The notes: generated by a model from the letters alone, not told the origin. Numbered from the stretch's first letter, positions 17,540 to 27,491 are shown. The stretch is DNA of 64,000 nt from Ruminococcus sp. zg-924 (GCF_024433635.1 NZ_WNJZ01000014.1:1-64000), one strand, 5' to 3'. Translations and numbers: made by a program.

Positions 17540-19696
17540 ATGATTGCTAATTCAACACAGCTTGTTCAGGCTGCTCAGCGTGGCGACACAAAAGCCGTAA
17601 GCAGCCTATACAAGCAAAGCTTCAAGTCGGCATACCTTACCGCAAAGTCAATTGTTCAAAATCAAGCCGACGCCGATTCGCTTGTAAAGGAAAGCTACCT
17701 TCAGGCATTTTACAACATTAACACAATTCCCGATGTAAGCGCCTTTGACAAATGGTTCAACACAATTGTTGACAAAAAAGCGAAAGAATACTTACTCAAA
17801 ACCAACTCTAACATCTTTCCTCAAAGCATAAGTTCGGCGGCCTCATCCTGGAGCGACGAGTCTGCACCTAAGCTTTCTGTTACTCCTAACCTTGCCACTG
17901 CTGCTATGAACACAATTTACGCACTGCCGGCAAACCAAAAACTCATACTTATTATGTATTACAACCAGGGGCTTAACACCGCTGAAATTGCCGACACACT
18001 TTCAATCTCAGTTGACGAGGTAAAGGGCACTCTCTACAATGCAAGGCAGGCTATTGAGCAAGATTTATCTGTAATTACACCGCCGAACATACCTGTTTCG
18101 TCAGTCATTTACTCATCCTTTGTTCAGGCATCAAACACCTGTATTGCTCCCAAGGAACAGGTTAAGGATATTATAAACACATTAACAGGCGGCAGCGTTG
18201 CTGTTCCCCCTGTTGCTCCTAATCCTACTCCCGTTCAGAATCCTACTCCCGCTCAGCCTAATATGCAGAGTGTTCAGCCGAACATACAGCACGATACGGT
18301 TAACAACGGTATGTCTCCGGACGCCGCTGCCGTAAAAAGCGGAATCTCAAAAGGAGCAAAGCTTGCTTTAATTATTGGCGGTGCGGCTGCTCTGGTTATT
18401 GCGGTAATAGTTATTATACTCGTTATTATGTTCTCCAACCAGAAAAACGGTGAGGTTATTGCAACACAGCCTACAGCAATAGCGGAAACACTGCCGGAAG
18501 AAGAAACCGAAGCAGAAACACAGGCACAGGAGGATTCAAATGTTTCAAGCAATGAAATATTTGACAGCAGTTATGCACTTCCGTCTGACTACGAGCTGAA
18601 TTTGGCAAGCTTTGACAAGAAGAACGGATTTGATTCAGGCTTAGGTCTTGACGAGGTTGATACAATCAAGGAATTCGAGAAGCTGCCGGAGATAAAGGAT
18701 ATTGTAGATGACAAGGATTCTTATGTATCATACAATGTTGAGCAAAACAATATCTTCTTAACCCGACGTATATTTAACAGTTACATAGACGACGGCGTTT
18801 CCTATTCTGTTTTCATTAGCACAGATGAAAAAGGCAACAAAGCTCCTACAAGCCTTAGTATGATATTCAATTCACTCTCCGATGACGTGGATTTATCCGT
18901 TTTACGTTCAACTGCAAAGAAGCTTTTAGAGCTTACAAAGCTTGATTCAACGGCTATTGATGCCCTGCTTTATTCAGACAGAGAGGACTCCGATTCAATA
19001 ACAGCGTCAAACGATCTTGGAAGCTACTATCTCCTCAACGAGATTGACGAGGACGAACTGAACATAAGCATTTACTTCTATCCGGAATATTCAAGCGACA
19101 CACCGGAGGGAATTAAGCCGAAATACTTTGAAGACGATTTTTCAAAATATTATGACTTAAACAAGGTGTTCAACAACTCAGATGTTGACTTTAACGACGA
19201 TTTATCAAAGCAGGGACTTTCAAAGCTCAGCTCTGTTGACTACGCTAAGAAGATTTCAAACGAGAATTACTATCCGACAGTATCCTACACAAAGGATCAA
19301 AACGGTAAGCTCAAAGAGGTTAGCTTATACGCATCAGACAGTTTTACATTCGACTCGGATAACGCAAAACTTGACAGCGCAGATGTAACCGTATCCTACT
19401 TAGATAGCACATTGACCGGTACAACCGGAGATATTACGCTGAAATACAGCTACACCTCTTTTGACAAAAGCATACTTAGCGACTGTGCAAAGCTTGCCGC
19501 TGAGCAGCTTAAGTTCTTTGACAAGGATATATCCGTAAGTGAAAAAGACCTTACGCTCTCAAATTCAGATGACAGCAAAGACCTTGACGTTAAAACTAAA
19601 CTTAGCAAGGACGGCAAGGCAGAGCTTGAAATACTCGATGACGGTGAAAGTATAAGCTACACACTCTCATGGGATTCAGAGGATTCAGAGGATTAA
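17540..19696 (+). CDS. ECF-type sigma factor fused to a transmembrane segment and large extracellular domain
   Basis: 718 residues. Residues 1-90 match sigma-70 region 2 (AAQRGDTKAVSSLYKQSFKS; ADSLVKESYLQAFYNI) and residues 120-175 match region 4 with its HTH (LPANQKLILIMYYNQGL; TAEIADTLSISVDEVKGTLY). A Pro/Gln/Asn-rich linker (about 222-250) leads to a single membrane helix at about 274-298 (AALVIAVIVIILVIMF). The remaining 420 residues are acidic, Asp/Ser-rich and would lie outside the cell. No separate anti-sigma gene is adjacent, so the outer domain may itself sense a signal and hold the sigma part at the membrane, with release by proteolysis. The sigma homology is well supported; the mechanism is inference. 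Confidence 0.8.
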   Translation: MIANSTQLVQAAQRGDTKAVSSLYKQSFKSAYLTAKSIVQNQADADSLVKESYLQAFYNINTIPDVSAFDKWFNTIVDKKAKEYLLKTNSNIFPQSISSAASSWSDESAPKLSVTPNLATAAMNTIYALPANQKLILIMYYNQGLNTAEIADTLSISVDEVKGTLYNARQAIEQDLSVITPPNIPVSSVIYSSFVQASNTCIAPKEQVKDIINTLTGGSVAVPPVAPNPTPVQNPTPAQPNMQSVQPNIQHDTVNNGMSPDAAAVKSGISKGAKLALIIGGAAALVIAVIVIILVIMFSNQKNGEVIATQPTAIAETLPEEETEAETQAQEDSNVSSNEIFDSSYALPSDYELNLASFDKKNGFDSGLGLDEVDTIKEFEKLPEIKDIVDDKDSYVSYNVEQNNIFLTRRIFNSYIDDGVSYSVFISTDEKGNKAPTSLSMIFNSLSDDVDLSVLRSTAKKLLELTKLDSTAIDALLYSDREDSDSITASNDLGSYYLLNEIDEDELNISIYFYPEYSSDTPEGIKPKYFEDDFSKYYDLNKVFNNSDVDFNDDLSKQGLSKLSSVDYAKKISNENYYPTVSYTKDQNGKLKEVSLYASDSFTFDSDNAKLDSADVTVSYLDSTLTGTTGDITLKYSYTSFDKSILSDCAKLAAEQLKFFDKDISVSEKDLTLSNSDDSKDLDVKTKLSKDGKAELEILDDGESISYTLSWDSEDSED

Positions 19697-19724
19697 TAAT
19701 TTAATACGCATAATATGCAATTTT

Positions 19725-19758
19725 AAAAGCCATACCCACAGCCTTAGGTATGGCTTTT
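19725..19758 (+). terminator. Terminator after the sigma-fusion gene
   Basis: AAAAGCCATACC pairs perfectly with GGTATGGCTTTT around a 10-base loop, 28 bases after the stop. Confidence 0.85.
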
Positions 19759-19958
19759 AGTCTAACTGAGAAATTCTGAGAAATTCATGGCAACTCCTGT
19801 TGTCTTGATAGGATATTTATTTAAGCTTATTATACCATTTATTTAAATTTTTACAGAATTATTATCTTTATTGAAATTTAATCTATTGACTTTTTCTTAT
19901 AAGGATATTAAAGTTATCTTATTATGATATTTTATTTCGCTAACAGGAGGATAAGACA

Positions 19959-20948
19959 ATGAAAAACACAAGAAAATATAAGTCAAGAATCACTTCATCG
20001 TTTAAAGCCATAGTGTCGTTTGCGCTTGCTTTTGCGCTGATGCTCAGTCTTGCGGTGTTCCCAACTGCGGCGGCAGAAAACTTTGGTGATTATAAATACG
20101 AAATTTATGACGATACGGTTATAATAACAGACTACACAGGCAGTGATGCTGAGATTACAATTCCGAGCGAGATTGGCGGAAAAAGTGTTACAAGCATTGG
20201 TGATTATGCATTTGATAGCTGCGACTCTCTGCAAAGCGTAACCATCCCGAACAGCGTTACAAGTATTGGTGCTTATGCATTTTGTAATTCCCTTGAGTTG
20301 ACAAGCATAACAATTCCTGACGGCGTTATAAGCATTGGCGAATCGGCATTTTCCTTATGCTTCGCCCTGCAAAGCATAACCATCCCGAACAGCGTTACAA
20401 GCATTGGTGATGGTGCATTTGAATACTGCCACTCCCTGCAAAGCGTAACCATTCCGGACAGCGTTACAAGTATTGGTGCTTGGACATTTTATAATTGCAA
20501 TGATTTGACAAGTGTAACAATTCCCGACAGCGTTACAAGCATTGGCGATTCGGCATTTGAAGACTGCACCTCCCTGAAAAGCATAACCATCCCGAACAGC
20601 GTTACAAGTATTGGTGCTTGGGCATTTGGGTATTATTTTGTTCCTGACTCTGGTGATTTAAAATTTGACGACTTCACAATCTACGGATACGCTGACACAG
20701 CCGCAGAAGACTACGCAATCAACAATGGTTTTAAATTTGTTTCTCTCACATTACCCGATGTCCCCGGCGATGTTACAGGCGACGGCAAAGTAACGCTTAC
20801 CGACTCGATTAACATTCAAAAGGCTGCGCTTCAAATTAAAGAGCTTACGGGTCAGGCGCTTATTAATGCTGATTTGAACAAGGACGGCAAAGTAAGCGTA
20901 ATTGACGCAATTAAGGCGCAGATTGTTGCACTGCAAATGGCTGTGTAA
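19959..20948 (+). CDS. Secreted BspA-type leucine-rich repeat protein with C-terminal dockerin
   Basis: 329 residues. A signal peptide (basic start, hydrophobic core about 16-32, cleavage near AAAENF) leads to about six LRR_5/BspA repeats of 23 residues (consensus L.SVTIP.SVTSIG..AF..C) over residues 65-215. Residues about 270-329 are a type I dockerin with two calcium loops ([12 protein letters not shown] and [12 protein letters not shown]). Dockerins plug into cohesins of scaffold proteins, so the product should join a surface or cellulosome-like complex, where the LRR part would bind a partner or substrate. GGAGG precedes the ATG and a TTGACT -35 element lies at 19886. Confidence 0.9.
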   Translation: MKNTRKYKSRITSSFKAIVSFALAFALMLSLAVFPTAAAENFGDYKYEIYDDTVIITDYTGSDAEITIPSEIGGKSVTSIGDYAFDSCDSLQSVTIPNSVTSIGAYAFCNSLELTSITIPDGVISIGESAFSLCFALQSITIPNSVTSIGDGAFEYCHSLQSVTIPDSVTSIGAWTFYNCNDLTSVTIPDSVTSIGDSAFEDCTSLKSITIPNSVTSIGAWAFGYYFVPDSGDLKFDDFTIYGYADTAAEDYAINNGFKFVSLTLPDVPGDVTGDGKVTLTDSINIQKAALQIKELTGQALINADLNKDGKVSVIDAIKAQIVALQMAV

Positions 20949-20987
20949 TATCCGGATTACTTAACAAATTCCTTGCAATGAATAACT

Positions 20988-21036
20988 AAAAGGCAACAGC
21001 CGTTCATCGGTTAAAAGATGGGCGGCTGTTGCCTTT
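20988..21036 (+). terminator. Terminator after the LRR-dockerin gene
   Basis: AAAGGCAACAGCCG pairs with CGGCTGTTGCCTTT, with a further GATG/CATC pairing inside the loop; it ends in a T run. Confidence 0.85.
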
Positions 21037-21126
21037 TATAAGTATTGGTAAGAATTTGCCGGAAAAGTTATCATCCTTAAGTCACCTGCGGTGACAGCTC
21101 CCTTCAGAGTAAGCCCCGGTGTTCTG

Positions 21127-22323
21127 TTAAAAATTACGTCCGGCAATTATTGCTCCCTGCAACAGCTCTTGGCCCATAGCCTTTCCGCAGGCAAGACTGC
21201 GGATATCTGCGGCAAGAATGTCCTTTTCAAAAAACTCTGCGGCTTTACCGTCAAGCAGTTTTTTGTAGTGCGCAGGCTTTGTTATAATCGGCAATGCACA
21301 TTTTTTCTTCATAAGCTTAAGCACCTGTGTACCGTTTGAATTAAAACCTAAAACACGGATATACGGCGGCATAGCAGACTGCATTTCATGACTGATACCG
21401 AGCACCAGTGAGCAGAGCACCCTGCGGATTCTCGGTGCGGAATAGCGTCGGCAGACCGCCTTGCTAATAAGCTCGTCAATGCTTTTTGAGCCTTTGAGCG
21501 ACTGTTTAAGCCTGTTTTCAAGTCCTTCGGATACCTCCGGTAGACTTGACAATTCGCTTAGGCTTGCACTGCGCAGAGAATACATCAAAATCCTTTCAAG
21601 GCTGTTCATATTGGCAACATCGCCTGAATCCGCTGCGTTTTCAATAATTGGGATTGAATTTTTGGGAATATAGTTTCGCACAAAGTCAGGCTCGCCTATT
21701 TTTTCACGCAGCATTGAAGCCGAGGCAAATGCACCGCTTGCGGCATTGCTGTCATGCTCTGCTCCTGTGCGGCTGATTGTTTCAGCCTTAACATCGGCAT
21801 TTTGCAGTATAATCTCCTTAACGTACTCAACGGCAAGCAGGTTATTTGGTGAGGATAGTATTTTGCCGCACTCATCCCCTGCTGTTTGCGTTACGGATTT
21901 CTGAACAGCAGCGGCGTATGACGGCATATTATTCACGTCTTGCGAAAGAGCTGTCTTGAATTTTTCTGACAGCATAGCCTTGGCACAGTCACTTATCAGC
22001 TTAATATTGCCGCACTCACTGCCGAAAAAAACACTGTCGGCAACACCCATTGATTTTATTATTGATACTCCTCCCCTTGCAAACACAGGAGCCGCCGCAC
22101 ACGCCCACACAGCAGGAAGCTCAAGCACCAAATCAACGCCGTTTAAAATTGCCGCCTTCGCCCTGTCAAGCTTGTTAAGCGCAGCACACTCTCCCCTTTG
22201 CACAAAGCTTCCGCTCATAACAGCAACAATGTGGGTTGCACCGTTTTGTCGCTGCTTTTCAATTAAATATCTGTGTCCGTTATGAAAAGGATTAAATTCG
22301 CTTATCACACAACTTATTTTCAT
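21127..22323 (-). CDS. tmcAL: tRNA(Met) cytidine acetate ligase
   Basis: 398 residues. It makes ac4C34 in elongator tRNA-Met using ATP and acetate. The nucleotidyltransferase HIGH-type motif is FNPFHNGHRYLI at residues 10-21, with VAVMSGSFVQRGE and DLVLELP following. Length matches B. subtilis YlbM. It is transcribed divergently from acetate kinase, which links the two acetate-using genes. Confidence 0.93.
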   Translation of the reverse strand: MKISCVISEFNPFHNGHRYLIEKQRQNGATHIVAVMSGSFVQRGECAALNKLDRAKAAILNGVDLVLELPAVWACAAAPVFARGGVSIIKSMGVADSVFFGSECGNIKLISDCAKAMLSEKFKTALSQDVNNMPSYAAAVQKSVTQTAGDECGKILSSPNNLLAVEYVKEIILQNADVKAETISRTGAEHDSNAASGAFASASMLREKIGEPDFVRNYIPKNSIPIIENAADSGDVANMNSLERILMYSLRSASLSELSSLPEVSEGLENRLKQSLKGSKSIDELISKAVCRRYSAPRIRRVLCSLVLGISHEMQSAMPPYIRVLGFNSNGTQVLKLMKKKCALPIITKPAHYKKLLDGKAAEFFEKDILAADIRSLACGKAMGQELLQGAIIAGRNF

Positions 22324-22374
22324 ACATAATCACCGTAATTTCATACATTTTTTACAAACAACGATATAAAAAGG

Positions 22375-22403
22375 TTGAATTTCTTACTCTTATGTACTAT
22401 TAT
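22375..22403 (+). promoter_or_regulatory. Promoter of acetate kinase
   Basis: TTGAAT (22375-22380), 17-base spacer, TATTAT (22398-22403), 42 bases before the ackA start. Confidence 0.65.
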
Positions 22404-22445
22404 ATATTAGTATAGAACTTATATGCAACTATGAGGAGGATAAAA

Positions 22446-23648
22446 ATGAAAATTTTGGTAATCAATGCAGGAAGCTCTTCACTTAAGTATCAGCTTTTTG
22501 ATATGGACAATGAAACGGTTCTTGCAAAGGGAAACTGCGAGAGAATTGGCATTGACGGCATTTTCACTCATAAGACTTCGGACGGACGTGTACTTAAAAA
22601 GAATGTTGATATGCCTGACCATAAGGTAGCATTTATGCAGGTTAAGGACGCACTTATTGACAATGAGTACGGCGTTATTAAGACTCTTTCTGAGGTTAGC
22701 GCACTTGGTCACAGAATCGTGCAGGGCGGCGCACTGTTCAGCAAGAGTGAGCTTGTAACTGATGATGTTATTAAGGGCATTGAAAGCCTTATTCCGCTTG
22801 CACCTCTCCACAACAAGGGTCACGTTCAGGCTCTCAGAGCTTCACAGGAGGTATTCGGCAAGGATGTTCCGCAGGTTGTTGTATTTGACACTGCATTTCA
22901 CTCAACCATGCCGGACTATGCCTACATCTATCCTATCCCCTACGAGTATTACGAGAAATATCAGATTCGCCGCTACGGCTTCCACGGCACATCACACCGC
23001 TATGTTACACACCGCTGTGCCGAGCTTATGGGCGTTGACATCAAGGATATCAAGATTATCTCCTGCCACCTCGGCAACGGCTCATCTATCACTGCAGTAG
23101 AGGACGGCAAGGTTATAGACACAAGCATGGGTCTTACACCGCTTGACGGCTTTATGATGGGAACAAGAACAGGCACACTCGACCCGTCTGTTGTTACCTT
23201 CCTTGCAGAGAAGGAACACCTCTCGCCAGAGGAAATGAGCGATTTGCTCAACAAGAAGTCGGGACTTCTTGGCATTTCCGGCGTATCCAGCGACGACCGT
23301 GACGTTACAAAGGCAGCTGAAGATGGCAACGAGAGAGCTATTCTTGCTCACCAGATGCTTGTATATGAAATTTCAAAGTTTATCGGCAGCTATTATATAG
23401 CTTTAGGCGGCTGCGACGTTATCACATTTACAGCAGGTCTTGGCGAAAACCAGGCTCACCACAGAGAGAGAATCTGTGATAACCTCGCTTGTCTTGGCGT
23501 TAAGCTTGACAAAAAACTGAATGATGAGATGATTCTCGGCAAAGAGGGTCTTATCTCTGCGCCGGACAGCAAGATTAAGGTTTATGTTATCCCAACAAAC
23601 GAGGAGCTTGTTATTGCAAGGGATACAAAGGCTATTGTTGAGAAGTAA
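22446..23648 (+). CDS. ackA: Acetate kinase
   Basis: 400 residues. Converts acetyl phosphate and ADP to acetate and ATP in fermentation. The N-terminal phosphate-binding VINAGSSSLKYQLFD, the central RRYGFHGTSHRYV, LGNGSSITA and C-terminal TFTAGLGEN motifs are all present. The ATG at 22446 follows AGGAGG; an upstream in-frame ATG at 22431 precedes the ribosome binding site and is not used. No pta gene is in the window. Confidence 0.97.
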   Translation: MKILVINAGSSSLKYQLFDMDNETVLAKGNCERIGIDGIFTHKTSDGRVLKKNVDMPDHKVAFMQVKDALIDNEYGVIKTLSEVSALGHRIVQGGALFSKSELVTDDVIKGIESLIPLAPLHNKGHVQALRASQEVFGKDVPQVVVFDTAFHSTMPDYAYIYPIPYEYYEKYQIRRYGFHGTSHRYVTHRCAELMGVDIKDIKIISCHLGNGSSITAVEDGKVIDTSMGLTPLDGFMMGTRTGTLDPSVVTFLAEKEHLSPEEMSDLLNKKSGLLGISGVSSDDRDVTKAAEDGNERAILAHQMLVYEISKFIGSYYIALGGCDVITFTAGLGENQAHHRERICDNLACLGVKLDKKLNDEMILGKEGLISAPDSKIKVYVIPTNEELVIARDTKAIVEK

Positions 23649-23679
23649 AAAATTCAACAAAGCTTCATTACATAATTTA

Positions 23680-23707
23680 ACGGGTTGACAAAAGTCAGCC
23701 CGTTTTT
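23680..23707 (+). terminator. Terminator of ackA
   Basis: CGGGTTGAC/GTCAGCCCG stem (one G-T pair), AAAA loop, six T, 32 bases after the stop. It may also serve the converging ABC operon. Confidence 0.85.
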
Positions 23708-23730
23708 TGTATTATAAATTTAAAACACTT

Positions 23731-24909
23731 TCATCTTTCCCTGAGCAATACGGCAAGAGGAATTCTTTCGGTTCGGCGTGTTGCGTTAACACAAATAATA
23801 GTAATTATCAAAAGAAACGCACAGAACACAAGCGCAATGCTGAGAAAATCAAGCTGAACCTGCATAGACATAATTCCGCCGCCGATAGTTTTATCAAGAT
23901 ACGGATTGATAAAAATAGTTGCAGCAGCAAAAGAAATCAGCACAGAGGCTATTGTCGCTGCAATCAGCATAAGCAGATATTCTGTAAAAATAATAATAAA
24001 GATATGGCTGTATCTATACCCGAGAGAACGGTACAAGGCAAGCTCACGTGTTCGGCTTGACACACAGTTTGACACAAAAACAGATGTGCCGATAACAACC
24101 ATTGCCAAGAATACCGTCAAAACAATAAGCAGAACTATCATTGACATATTAAAATTATTCAAATCAATCTTAAACGAATTTGTGTAACTGTATTCTGCTA
24201 TATTGTCACAGGCGCTTTGAACCGAGTTCATATTTCTGTAATTGTCGATAATAACGCAGTAGGGTTCTGTATTTCTGTCATTGTTTACGTTGGTCTGATA
24301 AGCGTTAAGCTGCTCAACATCAAGGATAATCTCCTCCGTATCAAGCGCAGGGTCGGTTACGTTGAACGTGCCGACTATATTAAGCTCATATGTATTTTGG
24401 TTTTCATCACTTAACTTCAGCACCTGCCCGACAAGCGTTTTGCAGTCAAACTCAATACTAAGCTGAGTTTCAGGGTCATTCATTTTAACAAACTCCGGCA
24501 TAACCGCTGTGTTTTTCTCGCCTTCGTTTACATTTCGACCGTATGTTATTTCAGGTATGTAGCCATTGTGAAAATATGAAAGGAAAAAGCTTAAATTCAT
24601 TTTTCCGTCGGCGTCAAACACTCTTATTGTTTGAGGTGCTTTATAAACATCGACAACGTGTGGAATCTTCTTCAATTCTTCAACATTTCTTTCCACAGTG
24701 TCGCCCTTGCTAAGCTCTGCGGTCAGTTCAAGGTTATATGGATGTTGGTTAACCTTAAACTCCATATTATAGCCCATCGGCAAAATAATCGACGTTGTAA
24801 GCAATATACAGGTAATACAAAACAGAATAAAGATAAAAAACACAGCTGTTCTTGCCCTGCTGTTTTTAACCGAGGATTTCACAAGAGGCATAAGCCTGAG
24901 CGCTCTCAT
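23731..24909 (-). CDS. ABC transporter permease, MacB/FtsX family (second permease)
   Basis: 392 residues. One N-terminal membrane helix (about 19-43), an extracellular MacB-PCD-like domain of about 200 residues, and three C-terminal membrane helices around the SRTRELALYRSLGYRYSHIF coupling segment typical of FtsX domains. It overlaps the ATPase gene by 4 bases. FtsX/MacB systems transmit force rather than import solutes; the likely jobs are export or sensing of a peptide or lipoprotein. Confidence 0.85.
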   Translation of the reverse strand: MRALRLMPLVKSSVKNSRARTAVFFIFILFCITCILLTTSIILPMGYNMEFKVNQHPYNLELTAELSKGDTVERNVEELKKIPHVVDVYKAPQTIRVFDADGKMNLSFFLSYFHNGYIPEITYGRNVNEGEKNTAVMPEFVKMNDPETQLSIEFDCKTLVGQVLKLSDENQNTYELNIVGTFNVTDPALDTEEIILDVEQLNAYQTNVNNDRNTEPYCVIIDNYRNMNSVQSACDNIAEYSYTNSFKIDLNNFNMSMIVLLIVLTVFLAMVVIGTSVFVSNCVSSRTRELALYRSLGYRYSHIFIIIFTEYLLMLIAATIASVLISFAAATIFINPYLDKTIGGGIMSMQVQLDFLSIALVFCAFLLIITIICVNATRRTERIPLAVLLRER

Positions 24910-25580
24910 ATTCTTTCCTCCGCCAAAGTGCCGTCCTTCATATAGTAAACCTTGTCTACATAGTCAAGTATAGCCTCGTTATGCGACACAACCATAACTC
25001 CCTTGCCGCTTTTGGCAAGTTCCTTCAGCAGTTCAAATATATTCGCCTCGTTATCAGAATCAAGATTACCTGTCGGCTCGTCGGCTAAAATAAAGTCAGG
25101 GTCATTAGCCAATGCTCTTGCTATTGCTACTCTCTGCTGCTCTCCGCCTGAAAGCTCATTCGGGTAATGCTCGGCACGCTCGCTTAGTCCTACTTTGTCT
25201 ATCAGCTTTCTTGCATGCTGTTCAATTTCCGACTTCTTTTTATATTCAGGATTTATCAGCATCGGCAGCATAACATTCTCATACGCCTTAAGCTGAGGGT
25301 TTAAGTGAAACGCCTGAAACACAAAACCGATTGTTTTCATTCGCACGTTTGCAAGCTCGTTCTTTTTAAGGCTTGACACCTCTTCGCCGTTTATTACAAC
25401 ACTGCCCTCACTTGGCAAATCAAGAAGTCCTGCCATTTGCAGAAGTGTGCTTTTGCCTGAACCGGAGTGACCCATAACAGCAATAAAACTGCCCTCTTCT
25501 ATACTGAGAGTTACGTTTTTCAAAGCGGTAACTCGGTTATCATACACCTTGGTTAAACTTTTTACACAGATTGATTTCAT
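24906..25580 (-). CDS. ABC transporter ATP-binding protein, MacB/LolD type
   Basis: 224 residues with Walker A GHSGSGKS near residue 36, the Q-loop VFQAFHLNP, the signature [15 protein letters not shown] and Walker [13 protein letters not shown]. It powers the two FtsX-type permeases flanking it in the same operon. Confidence 0.95.
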   Translation of the reverse strand: MKSICVKSLTKVYDNRVTALKNVTLSIEEGSFIAVMGHSGSGKSTLLQMAGLLDLPSEGSVVINGEEVSSLKKNELANVRMKTIGFVFQAFHLNPQLKAYENVMLPMLINPEYKKKSEIEQHARKLIDKVGLSERAEHYPNELSGGEQQRVAIARALANDPDFILADEPTGNLDSDNEANIFELLKELAKSGKGVMVVSHNEAILDYVDKVYYMKDGTLAEERI

Positions 25581-25603
25581 ATTTTAAGCCTCCGTTGCAT
25601 TCA

Positions 25604-26992
25604 TTAAGAATTCATAGCTTCCTGCGGCTGAATTCTTGTAATTAGCGTTGTCATAATGAGCTGGCAGACAAGTGGAATAACAAGAATTAAAGCAAAAGCG
25701 ATGAGAATATAAAAACCAAACCTCGTCCACGGAATAATAAGCATTCTGTATTGAAAGACAACACTGTTTAGGTTAATTATATTTGCTGTCAAAACAATTC
25801 CTGCCGAGACAACTCCGCCAATAATAATAGCCCTGACCGCTTGAATTACATTCTCAAGATACATACTAAGGAAAATCCGGCGGCTTTTGTAGCCTATCGC
25901 TTTTAGCAGCCCTATCTCCGCTTTGCGTTCATTTATGTTGCTGTATACGCTTAAGAAAAGGTTAATCGTCGTAAGCAAAAGTACAGCAACAAGCAAAAAG
26001 GTTCCGCCTCCGCTGAACATAGTGGCAAACTGCTCAAAGGATGGGTCCATTATGCCCCAGATGAACGGGCGATACCCAAGCTCTAATAGCTCGGCTTCAA
26101 CCTCTGCAACATTTTCTCGGCTGTCAACCGTAACCATAAATCTTCTTGCATATGGGTCGCTCACATATTCATCAACTGTATTCGGCATTGTTTTCTTCGC
26201 TTCTTCAACCGCCATATTCTCAATAGTCTGCGCTGTTTCGGGCGAAACAAGCAAGGTATTTGCGCCTGTGACCGGAGCATACTCCGACAATGAATAGACA
26301 CCAACAACCTTTAGCTTAAGCGTTAACTTTGCAAGCTCTACTGTTTCATTGGAATAACCGCCTTCTTCAAAGCCCTGACCGTCAGCCTTGCTAAATACTA
26401 AAGCATTGTACAGACATTCAACTGTAAGTGTTTTGCCGTAAAGATATGAAATATCATAATCGCTCATCGTGAAATTTTCCTGATTAAAAAGCATACCTTT
26501 GTCCGGAATAATGCAGGACATTACAGGTGAGTCCTTTAACGATTGACCTACAGCGCAATTTACTGTCAGTTCCTCATCAACTCTGTATTCCCCTAACACT
26601 CTTTCAATCTTCTCTAAATCTATTTCATTGCCGTTTACGGTAACATCGTTTCCATTATCATCTTTTATATCAATAATATCAAAACTTTGATATTCATTGT
26701 ACCTAATCGGTTCACAGGATACAACGTGTTCAATTGAAAGAACTTCGTCTATTGTTTTATCATTTACACCCTTATAGCTGTGAGAAGGATAAACAACCTC
26801 GGGGTCAACCTCAATCTGTCTAAACTCAATTGAGTTTAGTTTTGTGTTATAGTTGTAAGCAATAAGATTTAAAAAGTTTGCGAGAACCGCAACGGATATT
26901 ACAGCCAAAACCATCATAACCAGTACTGTCTTTTTACGCTTTGCGCCTTTAAGATTTGCTCTTGATACAAATAAAAGCTTAGATATATTCAT
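25604..26992 (-). CDS. ABC transporter permease, MacB/FtsX family (first permease)
   Basis: About 462 residues. One N-terminal membrane helix (VMMVLAVISVAVLANFL), a large extracytoplasmic domain of about 270 residues, and three C-terminal helices with the coupling motif ERKAEIGLLKAIGYKSRRIF. The start is placed at ATG 26992 (MNISKLLFVSR), preceded by GAGGTG, rather than at the longer frame start. It is the partner of the permease at 23731. Confidence 0.87.
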   Translation of the reverse strand: MNISKLLFVSRANLKGAKRKKTVLVMMVLAVISVAVLANFLNLIAYNYNTKLNSIEFRQIEVDPEVVYPSHSYKGVNDKTIDEVLSIEHVVSCEPIRYNEYQSFDIIDIKDDNGNDVTVNGNEIDLEKIERVLGEYRVDEELTVNCAVGQSLKDSPVMSCIIPDKGMLFNQENFTMSDYDISYLYGKTLTVECLYNALVFSKADGQGFEEGGYSNETVELAKLTLKLKVVGVYSLSEYAPVTGANTLLVSPETAQTIENMAVEEAKKTMPNTVDEYVSDPYARRFMVTVDSRENVAEVEAELLELGYRPFIWGIMDPSFEQFATMFSGGGTFLLVAVLLLTTINLFLSVYSNINERKAEIGLLKAIGYKSRRIFLSMYLENVIQAVRAIIIGGVVSAGIVLTANIINLNSVVFQYRMLIIPWTRFGFYILIAFALILVIPLVCQLIMTTLITRIQPQEAMNS

Positions 26993-27056
26993 ATTGCACC
27001 TCGATATTTTGGCAGTCCTGTGCCCTGTTCGCACAGGACTGCTCTGCTAAATAGAC

Positions 27057-27491
27057 TCACGTATATAGAGTACAAGTAAGAGTTGTTCTGAACCCACCGC
27101 CGCTGCAATTAAACCACCGATGCTCCAGCAAGCCGGAACTAACATCTGCATATCTTAAATCAACCGGCGCAGGATAATTATATTGCACATAGTAATTCGT
27201 TTTTCTTCCGTAATATTTTCCTTCTGTCTTATTGAATATATATGCGTAACCTTCGGAGTAATCATAACAATCATCAAGAATCGTTGGATAAGAACCTAAC
27301 TGATCAACAACCATACCTTTTGAGCTGGTGTTGGTATATGTATAATAATCATCTCTTGATTGTAACAAAAAATCAGAGATAAAGCCTAAACGAGTTGTCG
27401 CAGCATACGCTGAAACTATTGTTCCGGCAGCCAGTATTGCAACGGCAGAAATTGTAATTATAATCTTTTTAAATATTGACTTTGTTTTCAT
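27057..27491 (-). CDS. Small exported protein of unknown family upstream of the ABC system
   Basis: 144 residues. A clear signal peptide (MKTKSIFKKIIITISAVAI core, cleavage near AYAAT) precedes a mature part of about 113 residues rich in Tyr, Asn and Thr, with two Cys near the C-terminus (FNCSGGGF; LTCTLYT) that could form a disulfide. I do not recognise the family. It lies 64 bases before the first permease in the same direction, so it may be the substrate or sensory partner of the ABC system. A Lactococcin 972 link was considered because such bacteriocins pair with MacB-like transporters, but the sequence does not support it. Confidence 0.65.
   Translation of the reverse strand: MKTKSIFKKIIITISAVAILAAGTIVSAYAATTRLGFISDFLLQSRDDYYTYTNTSSKGMVVDQLGSYPTILDDCYDYSEGYAYIFNKTEGKYYGRKTNYYVQYNYPAPVDLRYADVSSGLLEHRWFNCSGGGFRTTLTCTLYT

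Noticed and set aside
20180-20640. Regularly spaced DNA repeats in the LRR gene, at first sight array-like
   Set aside because: The 69-bp periodicity corresponds to 23-residue protein repeats in frame, so this is not a CRISPR array; spacers are not unique and there are no cas genes.
27057-27491. Lactococcin 972-type bacteriocin identity for the exported protein
   Set aside because: The MacB-like neighbours fit, but the mature sequence lacks the family's C-terminal SNYYH-type pattern and is longer.
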